A stretch of 64,000 nucleotides of DNA from Halomonas dongshanensis (GCF_024790395.1 NZ_JAJISC010000001.1:124001-188000), one strand, 5' to 3'. Shown: positions 1 to 9,683, numbered from the stretch's first letter. The notes: generated by a model from the letters alone, not told the origin. Program-made: numbers and translations.

Positions 1-582
1 GGCATGATGTTTGGCTTGGGCCTATTGCAGTTCTTTGGCTATTACCTGCGCAAGAGCCTGCCGCGCTCGCTGGAGCGCAAGCGCGAGCGCTACTCGCGCC
101 GCGGCGACTGGAAGAAGCTCGAACAGCTCGGTAGCGTCGTACCTTTCGATATCTTTAGCCGGATCGCCCGCTCCGAGTGGGACACGCTGCTGTTCTTCTA
201 CGGAGTGGTAATGTGCGTCGGCGGCTTGGGGTTTCTGGGCTACCTTGGCCTGCTGTCGGAAACGCTCTACGGCAGTTGGAACCCGGTGTGGGCCAACGTC
301 GTTCTGGGCTTGATCTCGGCAGTGGTGGATAACATTCCGGTGATGTTCGCCGTGCTCTCCATGGCACCCGACATGACTACGGGTAACTGGCTCTTGATCA
401 CCCTGACCGCAGGCGTCGGTGGTAGCGTGCTGGCCATGGGGTCGGCGGCGGGCGTGGCGCTAATGGGCCAGGCGCGCGGTATCTACACCTTCGTTGGCCA
501 CTTGCGCTGGGCGCCGGCCATCTTGCTGGGCTATGCCGCAAGCATCGCCGTGCATCTGTGGCTCAATGCTTCGATGTTTTAA
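1..582 (+). CDS. nhaD: Na+/H+ antiporter NhaD, C-terminal part (cut by window edge)
   Basis: Only the last 193 residues are present; the reading frame is open to base 1. About four hydrophobic segments are visible (roughly residues 57-77, 94-118, 125-150 and 165-185). The penultimate pair contains SAVVDNIPVMFAV and GGSVLAMGSAAGV, the conserved membrane-embedded stretches of the NhaD/ArsB-type ion transporter family. NhaD exchanges cytoplasmic Na+ or Li+ for H+ across the inner membrane and is typical of halophilic and marine proteobacteria. The gene ends before a strong bidirectional terminator. Family assignment is by remembered similarity. Confidence 0.8.
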   Translation, partial: GMMFGLGLLQFFGYYLRKSLPRSLERKRERYSRRGDWKKLEQLGSVVPFDIFSRIARSEWDTLLFFYGVVMCVGGLGFLGYLGLLSETLYGSWNPVWANVVLGLISAVVDNIPVMFAVLSMAPDMTTGNWLLITLTAGVGGSVLAMGSAAGVALMGQARGIYTFVGHLRWAPAILLGYAASIAVHLWLNASMF

Positions 583-648
583 ACAGCCAGGCTTTAGGCA
601 TAAGGTTTTAAGCACAAGGCTTTAACCGTTAGTTAAGTGAAGAAAAAA

Positions 649-681
649 AGCCTCTCGCCGATGTTCGGCGAGAGGCTTTTT
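649..681. terminator. Bidirectional terminator between nhaD and the CBS gene
   Basis: A 13-bp perfect stem (649-661 with 665-677) has a 3-base loop. It is followed by TTTTT on the plus strand and preceded by a run of seven A, so it can terminate both convergent genes. Confidence 0.9.
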
Positions 682-768
682 AGGATAAAAACTCGACGTG
701 GTCATATAAGGGGGAGACGTACCACGCCGAGTGAAACCATAAACCTTTCCGTATCGTTTTAAATCTGG

Positions 769-1368
769 TTACAGGTCGTGGCCGGTTACCACGTGGCAGA
801 TATCGGCGAAGCTACGTGCCATGGGCACGACAGTGAGCTTCTTGCCCAGGGTGTTTTGAATGTCGGTAGCAGAGACCAGACCGCGTACGGTGACTTCGTG
901 CTTGTCGTTGTACTCGGTGACCAGCAGGTGCTGCTCGGTAACGTCTTCCATGACCCGCATCAGCTCTTCGATGGTGAGCGCGGAGAGCTTGTCCAGCGGC
1001 ATGGCGCTAAGCGTGTTCCAGGGCGTCATGATCATCGATACCGTCACTTCGTCACGGGTCAGGCTGCGCTGCTGCATGGCTAGATTGATGCGCCGGGTGC
1101 CCACGATCTCGCGGGAGGTGATAAGACCGATGCAGTGCTGGTCGCGGTCGTTGACGAAGAGCAGACGAACGCCGGTATAGCGCATCTTGAGGTTGGCTTC
1201 TTCGACCGAGGTATCGGCATCCACGGTTTGTGGCTTCACCTGAGTGAAGTCGGTCAACAGCAATGCCGCCGAGCTTTCGAGTGTGACGTCCTTCGCCGCA
1301 GGCATTGCGATGCGCGGGCTTTGAGTGAACTGAATCAACGTTTTGGGTTTGAATGCAACTTGGTTCAT
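769..1368 (-). CDS. CBS-domain pair protein
   Basis: A 199-aa soluble protein with two CBS repeats, at roughly residues 36-95 and 107-175 (motifs GVRLLFVNDRD.CIGLITSREI and HLLVTEY...RGLVSATDI). CBS pairs bind adenosine nucleotides and regulate partner proteins; no catalytic domain is attached here, so the partner is unknown. The start is supported by a perfect AGGAGG about 7 bases upstream on the minus strand. The gene stands alone between a terminator and the two-component pair, transcribed in the same direction as the latter. Confidence 0.75.
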   Translation of the reverse strand: MNQVAFKPKTLIQFTQSPRIAMPAAKDVTLESSAALLLTDFTQVKPQTVDADTSVEEANLKMRYTGVRLLFVNDRDQHCIGLITSREIVGTRRINLAMQQRSLTRDEVTVSMIMTPWNTLSAMPLDKLSALTIEELMRVMEDVTEQHLLVTEYNDKHEVTVRGLVSATDIQNTLGKKLTVVPMARSFADICHVVTGHDL

Positions 1369-1480
1369 CGGGGGTACCTCCTGTTATAGGTGGCCAGCCG
1401 TATGAGACCGATTGGCCTAGTACCCTAAGAGTTGCAGGTGATTCTTACCGCAATCTTAAGACCCGCGACGATTCGTCGCA

Positions 1481-2863
1481 CTATTCGCTCGAGGGCTCGT
1501 CCATTGGTAGCGTATCGAGATGGCGGGGCAAGGAAACCGCCACGCGCAGACCGCCGCTTGGCGCCTCGTCGAAGGCCAGCGTGCCGCCGTGCTGGCTGAC
1601 GATACGCTCGACGATGGAGAGACCAAGCCCTGAGCCTGCGCCCGGTCCGGCGCGATGGAAGCGCTGGGTCACCGCCTTGCGTTCGTGGGCGGGAATGCCG
1701 GGGCCCTCGTCGTCGACGATAAGCGTCAGGGCTGCTTTTGTCGCACTCAAGGCCACGCGGATGGTGCCTTCGGGCGGTGAGTGCTGAATGGCGTTGCCGA
1801 CCAGGTTCTGCACCAGTGTGCCGACGGCACCGGGCGTCTCGGCCAAGCGCCAGTCGGCGGTGTCATCGACGTCGAGATAGAGCTCGTGGCGCTGCTGTTT
1901 GGCCAAGGGTGTGAGCTTCGATAGGGTATCGCGCACCTCCTCTCGCGCGTCGATGCAGCGCCGAGGTAGGCTGTTTTCGTCGGGATCCAGGCGCGCCAGG
2001 GTTAGCAGCTGGCTGACCAGGTGGGTCGAACGCGTCACACCTTGGCGCAGGTGTTCGAGCGCTTCTTGACGGTCGGCGGCGTTGTCGGCGGCCAAGGCAT
2101 TCTGGGCGTGCAGATCGAGCACGGCCAGTGGCGTGCGCAGTTCGTGGGCGGCGTCGGCGATGAAGCGGGTCTCGCGCTCACGCAGGCGCTGAACGCGGAC
2201 CAGCAGGCGGTTGAGAGCACCCGAAATCGTCGCCAGTTCGCGCGGGAGCGGCGAGAGCGTGAACGGCTGTAAATTCTGCGGATCGCGGCTTCTAATCAGC
2301 GCCGCCAAGCGCGATAGCGGCGCCAGCCCCCAGCCGATGCTCCACCATAGCAGTACCGTCAAAATGATCAGACCAAGAAACTCGGGCAGCAGCGTGCGCA
2401 GCGCGACTTGGCGAACCAGGCTGGCGCGAACGTCGTTGCGCTCGCCAACGATGATGCGGCGCTCGCCGTCGGCCAGGGGAAGAGCGTAGGACTGCCACAC
2501 CTGATCTTGATAGGTTTGCCGCGCATAGCCGCTGGGCTGATCGCTCATCGAGGCGGGCGGCGCATCGGCCGAGCGCAGCAGCAGCGCCTCTCCTTCCCAG
2601 AGCTGGAACGCCAGGCCGTCGGCGTTACGCTGCTCGGTCTGTAAGGTATTTTCAATGCTTTCGAGCAAGGCGCGTCGATACGCCGGGGGGATGGGCGTTT
2701 GTAGCAGCTCGCCCAGTAGGTGCGCCTGGCGGGCGAGGTTGTCGTCGTGCAGGCGCTGAATTTCGTGGGTGGCGTAGCGGTAGCTGATGACGCTGATGAC
2801 CATGACGCTGAGGACGAAAATCAGCAGCGTCAGCCCCAAGGTCCGCTGGCGAATCGAGCTCAC
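1481..2863 (-). CDS. Sensor histidine kinase, QseC/TctE-like
   Basis: A 460-aa inner-membrane kinase. TM1 is about residues 8-28, a periplasmic sensor loop follows to about 155, and TM2 is about 160-180. HAMP-like and HisKA regions follow, with the phospho-acceptor His240 in DAAHELRTPL. The ATPase has an N-box (LVQNLVGNAIQHS), a G1 box (DDEGPGIP) and a G2 box (GSGLGLSIV). It autophosphorylates and passes phosphate to the response regulator whose stop codon it overlaps by 4 bases (ATGA). The short periplasmic loop resembles QseC/PmrB-type sensors; the signal cannot be read from the sequence. Confidence 0.88.
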   Translation of the reverse strand: MSSIRQRTLGLTLLIFVLSVMVISVISYRYATHEIQRLHDDNLARQAHLLGELLQTPIPPAYRRALLESIENTLQTEQRNADGLAFQLWEGEALLLRSADAPPASMSDQPSGYARQTYQDQVWQSYALPLADGERRIIVGERNDVRASLVRQVALRTLLPEFLGLIILTVLLWWSIGWGLAPLSRLAALIRSRDPQNLQPFTLSPLPRELATISGALNRLLVRVQRLRERETRFIADAAHELRTPLAVLDLHAQNALAADNAADRQEALEHLRQGVTRSTHLVSQLLTLARLDPDENSLPRRCIDAREEVRDTLSKLTPLAKQQRHELYLDVDDTADWRLAETPGAVGTLVQNLVGNAIQHSPPEGTIRVALSATKAALTLIVDDEGPGIPAHERKAVTQRFHRAGPGAGSGLGLSIVERIVSQHGGTLAFDEAPSGGLRVAVSLPRHLDTLPMDEPSSE

Positions 2864-3540
2864 CGCTCGCCCTCCTGGGCGTGACGATCCATGACGTAGC
2901 CAATGCCGCGCAGCGTACGAATCACGTCGGGAAAGAGTTTGCGCCGCAGATGGTGGATGTGGACCTCGATAGCGTTGCTCTCGACGTCTTCATCCCAGCC
3001 GTAAATCAGGCTGGTGAGCGTATCGCGGCTAAACACCCGATCTGGATGACTCATGAACTCCTGCAGCAAGGTGAACTCTCGGCGTGAGAGCGCCACGGGA
3101 TGATCTTGGTAGCTGACGCTCATGGTCACGGGATCAAGGCGCAGGCCGCGGCACTCGATATGGCTATCGAGCTGCCCTTGGCTTCGACGCAGCAGGGCGC
3201 GTAAGCGCGCTTTCAACTCCTCCACTTCGAAGGGTTTGACCAGATAGTCGTCGGCCCCGGCATCGAGCCCGGCAATGCGGTCGTCGATGGCATCGCGTGC
3301 GGTGAGAACCAAAATGGGAATTTGACTGCCGTGACGGCGTACGGCCTTGATGATCTGTAAGCCATCCAGCCCCGGCAGGCCAAGATCGAGGATCACCGCG
3401 TCGAAGGGCTCGGCCTCCTTGAGTGCTACGAGCGCACTCGGGCCATCGTCGAGATGATCGACGGTGTAGTGCTCCGGCTTGAGCGCCAGGCGAATGCCCG
3501 AGGACAAGCTGGCGTCGTCTTCCACCAGCAGTAAGCGCAT
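2860..3540 (-). CDS. OmpR-family response regulator, QseB/TctD-like
   Basis: A 226-aa two-domain regulator. The receiver domain (about 1-115) has the acidic pocket EDD at 8-10, phospho-acceptor Asp52 in VILDLGLPG and the conserved Lys in DYLVKPF. A winged-helix DNA-binding domain (about 125-222) follows, with VALSRREFTLL and the terminal IRTLRGIGYVM. It is the first gene of a two-gene operon with the kinase, joined by a 4-base overlap, so translational coupling is likely. The regulon is unknown; the divergent microprotein and cytochrome gene are possible targets (inference). Confidence 0.9.
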   Translation of the reverse strand: MRLLLVEDDASLSSGIRLALKPEHYTVDHLDDGPSALVALKEAEPFDAVILDLGLPGLDGLQIIKAVRRHGSQIPILVLTARDAIDDRIAGLDAGADDYLVKPFEVEELKARLRALLRRSQGQLDSHIECRGLRLDPVTMSVSYQDHPVALSRREFTLLQEFMSHPDRVFSRDTLTSLIYGWDEDVESNAIEVHIHHLRRKLFPDVIRTLRGIGYVMDRHAQEGER

Positions 3541-3787
3541 GAACGGCTCCTTTCCCAGGCGGCGCTTACCCGCGCGGCCTCACTGTTGACGAGTACAGGT
3601 CGTGATAGTGGCTCAACTCGGGCGTTGAGATCAACGCAAAGAACGATGCTGCGCCAACGGTTTGTTTTTTCTTCTATACTGACGGTGTTACGTTGATCGA
3701 GGCGTTAGGATTCGCCCTCCAATGGAGCCTCGCCATCATCGACCGTTTAAGATCAAACTGCAGGACACATGACATAAGGAGTGTGGC

Positions 3788-3871
3788 ATGAAAATCATTC
3801 TATGGATCATCATCTTCATCTTCGTCGTTGGCCTTCTGACGCTGACCGGCATCTTCAATCTCATCTTCTAA
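3788..3871 (+). CDS. 27-residue single-pass membrane microprotein
   Basis: A tiny gene below usual length cut-offs. The ATG is preceded by AAGGAG (3776-3781) with ideal 6-7 base spacing. The product starts with MKII and is otherwise almost entirely I, L, F, V and W with one Lys near the N-terminus and no other charge, ending NLIF. This is a single hydrophobic helix likely to sit in the inner membrane, Lys end inside. It stands 247 bases upstream of, and divergent from, the response regulator start, and 127 bases before the cytochrome gene. I do not recognise the family. The RBS and coherent helix make it a likely real gene. Confidence 0.55.
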   Translation: MKIILWIIIFIFVVGLLTLTGIFNLIF

Positions 3872-3998
3872 CGTCGCGCTCTTTGCGCGCGATCAATAGC
3901 CGTCTTTCCAATCGAGGTATACTTCCGGCCAGCCTTCCAACGCGTATCGTTGGGAGGACGTTTCACGCTGGCAAGACGCTGGCAAGAGAGGAGAGGCG

Positions 3999-4484
3999 GT
4001 GAGCAAGACATTCGCGCAGGTCATGGGCATTTTGATGACGTTGTCACTTTTCTCGGTGAACGTCGCGCTCGCTAGCGAAAACGAGGCCGAGCGCCAAGCT
4101 ATCATCGAGCGTATCGCCCCTACCGGGCAGCTATGCGTGCAGGGCCAAGCCTGTGGCCCCGATGCGCCGCCACCTGAAGTGGCGGCGTCTGAAGCCGATA
4201 CGCCCGAAGCCGGTACACCTGAGGAGGAAGCCTTACCCCGCCTCGATGGCGAGGCGCTCTACTCAAGCGCTGGCTGCGCTGCCTGCCACCGCTCCGGCAT
4301 TGCTGGAGCGCCCGTGCTGGGTGATAGCGCCTCTTGGGTTGGCTATTTGGATAAAGGCATGGAAACGCTTTACGAAGGTGCCATCAGAGGCATTGGCGCG
4401 ATGCCTGCCCGTGGAGGCAACCCGCGCTTGAGCGACGAAGAGATCGAGGCAATCGTCGATTACATGGTCGAGCAGGTGGAGTAA
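3999..4484 (+). CDS. Periplasmic c-type cytochrome, cytochrome c5 family
   Basis: A 161-aa precursor using a GTG start behind a GGAG ribosome site. A Sec signal peptide (about 1-25) ends at ALA before SEN. A Glu/Pro/Ala-rich linker (about 55-80) precedes one haem domain with Cys93-Cys96-His97 (CAACH) and a likely axial Met in GIGAMPARGG (about 136), the c5-like arrangement. It probably carries single electrons in the periplasm to terminal oxidases. An extra cysteine pair (Cys46 and Cys52) lies outside the haem motif. It is a single-gene unit ending at a bidirectional terminator facing rep. Confidence 0.85.
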   Translation: MSKTFAQVMGILMTLSLFSVNVALASENEAERQAIIERIAPTGQLCVQGQACGPDAPPPEVAASEADTPEAGTPEEEALPRLDGEALYSSAGCAACHRSGIAGAPVLGDSASWVGYLDKGMETLYEGAIRGIGAMPARGGNPRLSDEEIEAIVDYMVEQVE

Positions 4485-4505
4485 CACGCAGCGCTTTTCA
4501 CCTCC

Positions 4506-4556
4506 AAAAAAAACTACCCACAGGCAGGTGTTAACGAGCACCTGTGGATAGTTTTT
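4506..4556. terminator. Bidirectional terminator between cytochrome c5 and rep
   Basis: An inverted repeat built around CCACAGG ... CCTGTGG is flanked by a run of A on the left and TTTTT on the right, between two convergent genes. Confidence 0.75.
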
Positions 4557-4570
4557 CTGGGTGCGGGAAT

Positions 4571-6628
4571 TTATCCCAGCAGCGAGCGTAGCCCGGCGAT
4601 GGCATCTTTACCGCGCGCCTGCTTCTTGTCCGGGTCTTCCTTGTCGGCGCGGCCTTCCCATTCGAGATCTTCCGGCGGCAACTCATCGAGAAAGCGGCTC
4701 GGCTGGCAGTCCATCAGCTCGCCATAGGCTTTGCGCTGGCGGGCGAGCGTCATGGTCAAGGTGCGCCGCGCGCGGGTAATGCCCACGTAGGCCAAACGTC
4801 GCTCCTCCTCGACCGTGCCCACCTCGATGGCGTTGCGGTGGGGCAGCAGGTCCTCCTCCAGGCCCATAAGATAGACGTGGGGAAACTCCAGCCCCTTGGA
4901 GGCGTGCATGGTCAAAAGCTGCACGCGGTCGGAGTCGTCCTCTTCGGCCTGCTGTTCGAGAATATCGCGCAGCACCAGCCGCGAAATCGCCGCCTCGACG
5001 CCGTCGGTTTCCGTGGCGGTGGAATCCGCCTCCTCTTCCGGATCGCGGTTGAGCGACTTCTCGAGCTGATCGATCAGAATCCACACGTTGGCCATACGCC
5101 GTTCGGCGATGGTCGGGGCGCTAGCGTTCTGGTAGAGCCAAGCTTCGTAATCCATGTCGCGCAGCATGTCGCGAATGGCGGCGATGGCGTCGCCCTGGTC
5201 CATGCGTTTGCGCACGCCGTCGATAAAGTGGGTGAAGCGCGAAAGTCGCTCCGTGGCGCGGGTCGGCAGCACCTGCTCGAGCCCCAGTTCGTGGCAGGCA
5301 GCGAACAGCGAGATCGAGCGCTCGGTGGCGTAGTTGGCGAGTTTCTCGACGGTGTTAGGTCCCACCTCGCGGCGCGGCACGTTGACGATGCGCAAAAAGG
5401 CGTTGTCGTCCGCCGGGTTGATCAAAAGGCGCAGGTAGGCCATGGCGTCCTTGATCTCGTTACGCGAGAAAAACGAGGTGCCGCCAGAGAGCTTGTAGGG
5501 AATCTGGTAGTGCTGGAGCTTCAACTCCAAAAGCCTTGCCTGGAAGTTGCCTCGGTAGAGCACGGCGAAGTCGCGCCAGGAGGCGGACTCCTTGATGCGC
5601 CGGGTGAGTATTTCGCTCGCTACGCGCTCGGCCTCGGCTTCCTCGTGGCGGTTGACCACGACGCGAATCGGCGCGCCGTCGCCCATTTCCGACCACAGCG
5701 TCTTGTCGTAAACGTGGGGGTTGTTGGCAATCAAGGTATTGGCCGCGCGCAGGATGGTGCCGGTGGAGCGGTAGTTCTGTTCGAGCTTGATCACCTTGAG
5801 GCGGGGGAAGTCCTCACCTAGCGTCACCAGGTTCTCCGGGCGCGCGCCGCGCCAGGCGTAGATCGACTGATCGTCGTCGCCGACCACGGTGAAAGTGGCG
5901 CGCTCGGCCATCAGCAGTTTTACCAGCAGGTACTGCGAGACGTTGGTGTCCTGGTACTCGTCCACCAGCATGTAGTGAATCTTACGCCGCCAGCGCGCGA
6001 GCGCCTCTGGGTCGTTTTGCAAAAGCACGACGGGCAGCAGGATCAGATCGTCGAAATCCACTGCGTTGTAGGCTTTCAGATGGCGGTTATAGGCTTCATA
6101 GACCCGCGCGGCGAACTGCTCGTCCTCGTTCTCGGCAAAGGAGAGCGCCTGGCCCGGCAGCACCAGGTCGTTCTTCCACTGAGAAATTTTGCTCTGCACC
6201 GAATTGATCTGCTCGGCATCGACCTGGGCGTCCTTGTTCATCAAGTCGCGCAGTAGCGCTTTAGCGTCTTCCGGGTCGAACAGCGAGAAGCCCGCTTTGT
6301 AGCCCAGCGTCTTGAGCTCGGCGCGAATGATGTTGAGCCCCAGAGTATGGAAGGTCGAGACGGTGAGCCCGTGGCCTTCGCGGCCCTTGAGCATCTGTCC
6401 CACGCGCTCTTTCATCTCGCGGGCGGCCTTGTTGGTGAAGGTGACCGCAGCAATGCGCCGGGCGCTCATCCCGCACTCCTGCACGAGGTAGGCAATCTTG
6501 GTGGTGATCACGCTAGTCTTGCCCGAGCCTGCGCCGGCCAATACCAGGCAGGGGCCATCGATGTATTTCACCGCTTCCTGCTGGCGCGGGTTGAGGCGTT
6601 GAAGGCGTTGAGAAGTCGTCGGCGTCAT
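4571..6628 (-). CDS. rep: ATP-dependent DNA helicase Rep (SF1A)
   Basis: A 685-aa UvrD/Rep-family 3'-5' helicase. Walker A is AGAGSGKT (31-38), motif Ia FTNKAAREM, Walker B VDEYQDTN, motif [16 protein letters not shown], and the C-terminal motifs V/VI include [10 protein letters not shown] and [10 protein letters not shown]. Length is close to E. coli Rep (673 aa). UvrD is usually longer, and the N-terminal [21 protein letters not shown] favours Rep. It clears proteins ahead of the replication fork and helps replication restart. It is divergent from trmL across about 100 bases. Confidence 0.92.
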   Translation of the reverse strand: MTPTTSQRLQRLNPRQQEAVKYIDGPCLVLAGAGSGKTSVITTKIAYLVQECGMSARRIAAVTFTNKAAREMKERVGQMLKGREGHGLTVSTFHTLGLNIIRAELKTLGYKAGFSLFDPEDAKALLRDLMNKDAQVDAEQINSVQSKISQWKNDLVLPGQALSFAENEDEQFAARVYEAYNRHLKAYNAVDFDDLILLPVVLLQNDPEALARWRRKIHYMLVDEYQDTNVSQYLLVKLLMAERATFTVVGDDDQSIYAWRGARPENLVTLGEDFPRLKVIKLEQNYRSTGTILRAANTLIANNPHVYDKTLWSEMGDGAPIRVVVNRHEEAEAERVASEILTRRIKESASWRDFAVLYRGNFQARLLELKLQHYQIPYKLSGGTSFFSRNEIKDAMAYLRLLINPADDNAFLRIVNVPRREVGPNTVEKLANYATERSISLFAACHELGLEQVLPTRATERLSRFTHFIDGVRKRMDQGDAIAAIRDMLRDMDYEAWLYQNASAPTIAERRMANVWILIDQLEKSLNRDPEEEADSTATETDGVEAAISRLVLRDILEQQAEEDDSDRVQLLTMHASKGLEFPHVYLMGLEEDLLPHRNAIEVGTVEEERRLAYVGITRARRTLTMTLARQRKAYGELMDCQPSRFLDELPPEDLEWEGRADKEDPDKKQARGKDAIAGLRSLLG

Positions 6629-6729
6629 GGAGCAGGTTATCCTCGGCGATTTTTCATCTACAATCGGCAGCGGCTGGCAGGACCAGCCCCATTTTCGATG
6701 ACCGATTTCTTCGACGAACAGGGCACGTG

Positions 6730-7209
6730 ATGTTCGAAATAGCGCTCTTCGAGCCGCGCATGGCGCCCAATACCGGCAACATCATGCGGCTAGTCGCCAA
6801 CAATGGCTGTCGGCTGCATTTGATCGAGCCGCTGGGCTTCGACTTGGAAGAGAAGAAGCTACGCCGCGCCGGACTCGATTACCGCGATCTCGCCAACGTT
6901 ACACGGCACGCCGATTTTACGACGTTTTTAACCGCCATGCAGGGGCGGCGTCTGTGGGCGCTAACCACGCGCGGCAACCGTGCCTACAGCGAGGTGGCGT
7001 TCGAACCCGGCGACGTGCTGCTGTTCGGCTCGGAGACGGCGGGGCTATCCAGCGAGGCCCACGCCGCCATTCCCGAGGCCAACAAGCTCCTCATTCCCAT
7101 GCAGCCCAACAACCGCAGCCTCAACCTTTCCAACGCCGTCGCGCTGGTGAGCTTCGAGGCCTGGCGGCAGCAGGGATTTGCCGGGGCGGGGAATCTTCAC
7201 ACGCCGTAG
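6730..7209 (+). CDS. trmL: tRNA (cytidine(34)-2'-O)-methyltransferase TrmL
   Basis: A 159-aa SPOUT methyltransferase that 2'-O-methylates the wobble base of tRNA-Leu isoacceptors, using S-adenosylmethionine bound in the C-terminal trefoil knot. Conserved blocks are [14 protein letters not shown] at the N-terminus, FGSETAGLS in the middle and [19 protein letters not shown] at the end. I chose the ATG at 6730 over an adjoining in-frame GTG at 6727. The 3' end overlaps the convergent pyrE by 13 bases. Confidence 0.92.
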   Translation: MFEIALFEPRMAPNTGNIMRLVANNGCRLHLIEPLGFDLEEKKLRRAGLDYRDLANVTRHADFTTFLTAMQGRRLWALTTRGNRAYSEVAFEPGDVLLFGSETAGLSSEAHAAIPEANKLLIPMQPNNRSLNLSNAVALVSFEAWRQQGFAGAGNLHTP

Positions 7210-7868
7210 GCGGCGCGGTAAGCGCGAATTGCCTCGGCGTGGGGCTGCATGGTGTCACCGGCGTGGGTGTCGAGATAGGCCAGAACATCGGCCAGCGTCA
7301 CGATGCTGACTACTTCGATGCCGTACTGCGCTTTTACCTCTTGAATGGCGCTCTGCTCGCCCTGGCCGCGCTCCTGGCGGTCTAGCGCGATGATCACGCC
7401 CGCCGCGCGCGCCTTTGCCGCGTCGATCAGCGTCATCACTTCGCGGATCGCGGTACCGGCGGTGATCACGTCGTCGATGATCAGGATATCACCGGAGAGC
7501 GGCGCGCCGACGATGTTGCCACCTTCGCCGTGGGTCTTGGCTTCCTTACGGTTGAAGGCGTAAGGCATGTCGCGATCGTGGTGATCGGCCAAGGCCGCAG
7601 CGGTAACGGCGGCTAGTGGAATGCCCTTGTAGGCGGGGCCGAAAAGCACGTCGGCACGCACATCGCTCTCGATGATCGCCTGGGCGTAGAAGCGTCCCAA
7701 CCGCGCCAGGGCGCGGCCGGTCTGGAATAGCCCGGCATTGAAGAAGTAAGGGCTCACCCGGCCTGATTTGAGCGTGAATTCGCCGAATTTGAGCACGCCC
7801 TGCTCGATGGCGAAGGCGATGAACTCGCGCTGATAGGGTTTGAGAGCGGTAGCAGAAGAGGTGGCCAC
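7197..7868 (-). CDS. pyrE: Orotate phosphoribosyltransferase
   Basis: A 223-aa enzyme of pyrimidine biosynthesis: orotate + PRPP gives orotidine 5'-phosphate. The PRPP-binding loop [13 protein letters not shown] is at about 128-140. Other family blocks are [14 protein letters not shown], the catalytic-loop region [13 protein letters not shown] and [10 protein letters not shown]. The length is slightly above E. coli PyrE (213 aa). It is transcribed away from crc and runs 13 bases into the end of trmL. Confidence 0.95.
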   Translation of the reverse strand: MATSSATALKPYQREFIAFAIEQGVLKFGEFTLKSGRVSPYFFNAGLFQTGRALARLGRFYAQAIIESDVRADVLFGPAYKGIPLAAVTAAALADHHDRDMPYAFNRKEAKTHGEGGNIVGAPLSGDILIIDDVITAGTAIREVMTLIDAAKARAAGVIIALDRQERGQGEQSAIQEVKAQYGIEVVSIVTLADVLAYLDTHAGDTMQPHAEAIRAYRAAYGV

Positions 7869-8074
7869 GACTATCCTCGCAGGTCAGGGTCGAAAAAAAC
7901 GGGCTCGGCGGCATGCGATGCCATACGCTGAAGAGAGCCTATCGCGCGCGTACACCTTTAAAATTGACCGGAAGGCAACAATAAAGGGGGCAAAAGTGCA
8001 AGTTTTAACGGCTGGATTTACCCAAACGTCTAAACCTCGGGTATCATACAGCAGCGACGCAAAAGGGACGATTT

Positions 8075-8842
8075 ATGAAAATTGCCAGCATCAACGTCAA
8101 TGGTATTCGTGATGCCGTCGACCGTGGCTTCCTGGACTGGCTGGCTCAGCAGGATGCCGACGTGGTCTGCGTGCAGAACATCAAGGCGAAAAGTTTCGAA
8201 CTAGGTGACCACATCCTCTATCCGGAAGGCTACGAAGGCTACTTCCTGGATGCCGAAGAGGATGGTTTCGCTGGCGTTGGGCTCTACTGCCGCAAGATTC
8301 CCAAGGCCATCATGTACGGCCTGGGCTTTCCCCAGTGCGACCATGAAGGGCGCTTTCTGCAGGCGGACTACGACCGCTTCAGCATCGCCACCTTCCTGAT
8401 GCCCGATGGCAGCGACCAGAAGGCCAAACAGGCGTTCATGGATCAGTACCAAGAGTATCTGACCAAAATGGCGCGTAAGCGCCGTGAGTACATCATTTGC
8501 GGTACCTGGAACATCGCCCACAAGACGATCGACCTAGCCAACTGGTCCGATAACCAGCTCACCTCCGGTTTTCGCCCGGAAGAGCGCGCGTGGATGGATC
8601 AGATTCTCGGCCCGACCGGCTTCATCGACACCTTCCGGGAAATCAACCGCGATGCGGGTGAGTACACCTGGTGGCCCAAGCTCGATCAGGACGTACCGCG
8701 TAGCCGTCAGGAAGGCTGGCGCCTCGACTACCAACTGGTCGGCCCCAACTTCCGCCGCCACGTGGTCGATGCCTGGATCGACAAGGACGCGACCTTCTCC
8801 GAGTTCGCGCCCTTGATCGTCGAGTACGATCTCGCGCTGTAA
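8075..8842 (+). CDS. crc: Crc-like protein, degenerate exonuclease III fold
   Basis: A 255-aa member of the exonuclease III/EEP fold that resembles Pseudomonas Crc, the Hfq partner in catabolite repression. Catalytic positions of ExoIII are replaced. The Glu of LQETK is Asn35 (CVQNIKAK), the GDFN motif is GTWN (Asp to Thr144), and the terminal DH pair of SDHAP reads SEFAP. Nuclease activity is therefore not expected. Crc-typical stretches ARKRREYIICG and GWRLDYQL are present. In this gene position (beside pyrE) Pseudomonas also carries crc. It could help prioritise carbon sources for the catabolic island downstream (inference). Confidence 0.8.
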   Translation: MKIASINVNGIRDAVDRGFLDWLAQQDADVVCVQNIKAKSFELGDHILYPEGYEGYFLDAEEDGFAGVGLYCRKIPKAIMYGLGFPQCDHEGRFLQADYDRFSIATFLMPDGSDQKAKQAFMDQYQEYLTKMARKRREYIICGTWNIAHKTIDLANWSDNQLTSGFRPEERAWMDQILGPTGFIDTFREINRDAGEYTWWPKLDQDVPRSRQEGWRLDYQLVGPNFRRHVVDAWIDKDATFSEFAPLIVEYDLAL

Positions 8843-8867
8843 CCCCGCTTCCCGCGTCGCCGCCTAG

Positions 8868-8897
8868 CAAAGAGCCGACCTCAGGGTCGGCTCTTTG
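8868..8897. terminator. Terminator shared by crc and rph
   Basis: A 13-bp perfect stem (8868-8880 with 8885-8897) has a TCAG loop. The stem ends are CAAAGAG/CTCTTTG, so each strand has a short T run, and it lies between convergent genes. Confidence 0.85.
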
Positions 8898-8933
8898 TAT
8901 AGCGAGGTTGATGCGGCAAGCACCCTTCCTATC

Positions 8934-9683
8934 TTATCCGCGAATACCCAGCGCCTCGCGCTGGTGTTCGAACAGGCGCGCACCGGCCGTTTCGGCTAAG
9001 TCCAGCATGGCGTTGAGCTCAGCGCGATCGAAAGCGTTGGCCTCGGCGGTGCCCTGCACCTCGATCAGCCCGCCGCCTTCGGTCATCACCACGTTCAAAT
9101 CGGTATCGGCCTTGCTGTCTTCGGGATAGTCGAGGTCGACCACCGGTACGCCTTTGTAGATACCTACCGAGATGGCGCTAACCAGCTGCTGGAAAGGATC
9201 GCTCTTGATCAGCTTCTCGCGCTGCAGATGGCGAATCGCATCCACAAGCGCTACGCAGCCGCCAGTGATCGACGCCGTGCGGGTGCCGCCGTCGGCCTGG
9301 ATGACATCGCAGTCCACGGTGATGGTGAATTCACCAAGCTTCTTGAGATTCACCGCCGCGCGCAGGCTGCGCCCGATCAAACGCTGGATCTCCAGGGTGC
9401 GCCCGCCCTGCTTGCCGTGGCTGGCTTCACGCCCGCTTCTGGAATGGGTGGCGCGGGGCAGCATGCCGTACTCGGCGGTCACCCAACCCTGGTTCTTGCC
9501 GCGCAGCCAGCGCGGTACGCCCGCCTCGACGCTGGCGTTGCACAGCACCTTGGTATCGCCAAACTCCACCAGCACCGAGCCTTCCGCGTGGCGCGTGTAA
9601 TCGCGGGTCAGGCGAATCTCGCGCAGCGCATCGGCGGCGCGAGCGCTGGGGCGAATCACCTCGGGACGCTTGGCATCTTTCAT
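8934..9683 (-). CDS. rph: Ribonuclease PH
   Basis: A 249-aa phosphorolytic 3'-5' exoribonuclease that trims tRNA 3' ends. Family blocks are [15 protein letters not shown] near the start, [38 protein letters not shown] and the C-terminal half with GGCVALVDA and [19 protein letters not shown]. Length matches the family (about 238 aa in E. coli). The ATG has AGAGG upstream. It is divergent from yicC with 124 bases between. Confidence 0.95.
   Translation of the reverse strand: MKDAKRPEVIRPSARAADALREIRLTRDYTRHAEGSVLVEFGDTKVLCNASVEAGVPRWLRGKNQGWVTAEYGMLPRATHSRSGREASHGKQGGRTLEIQRLIGRSLRAAVNLKKLGEFTITVDCDVIQADGGTRTASITGGCVALVDAIRHLQREKLIKSDPFQQLVSAISVGIYKGVPVVDLDYPEDSKADTDLNVVMTEGGGLIEVQGTAEANAFDRAELNAMLDLAETAGARLFEHQREALGIRG

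Noticed and set aside
1465-1479. Terminator after the histidine kinase gene
   Set aside because: GCGACG/CGTCGC hairpin is short and lacks a T run on the minus strand.
3788-3871. Leader peptide/attenuator reading of the 27-codon gene
   Set aside because: No run of a regulatory amino-acid codon and no terminator/antiterminator pair follows before the cytochrome gene.
4838-5821. 327-codon open frame antisense to rep
   Set aside because: Shadow of rep; no ribosome site or recognisable domain.
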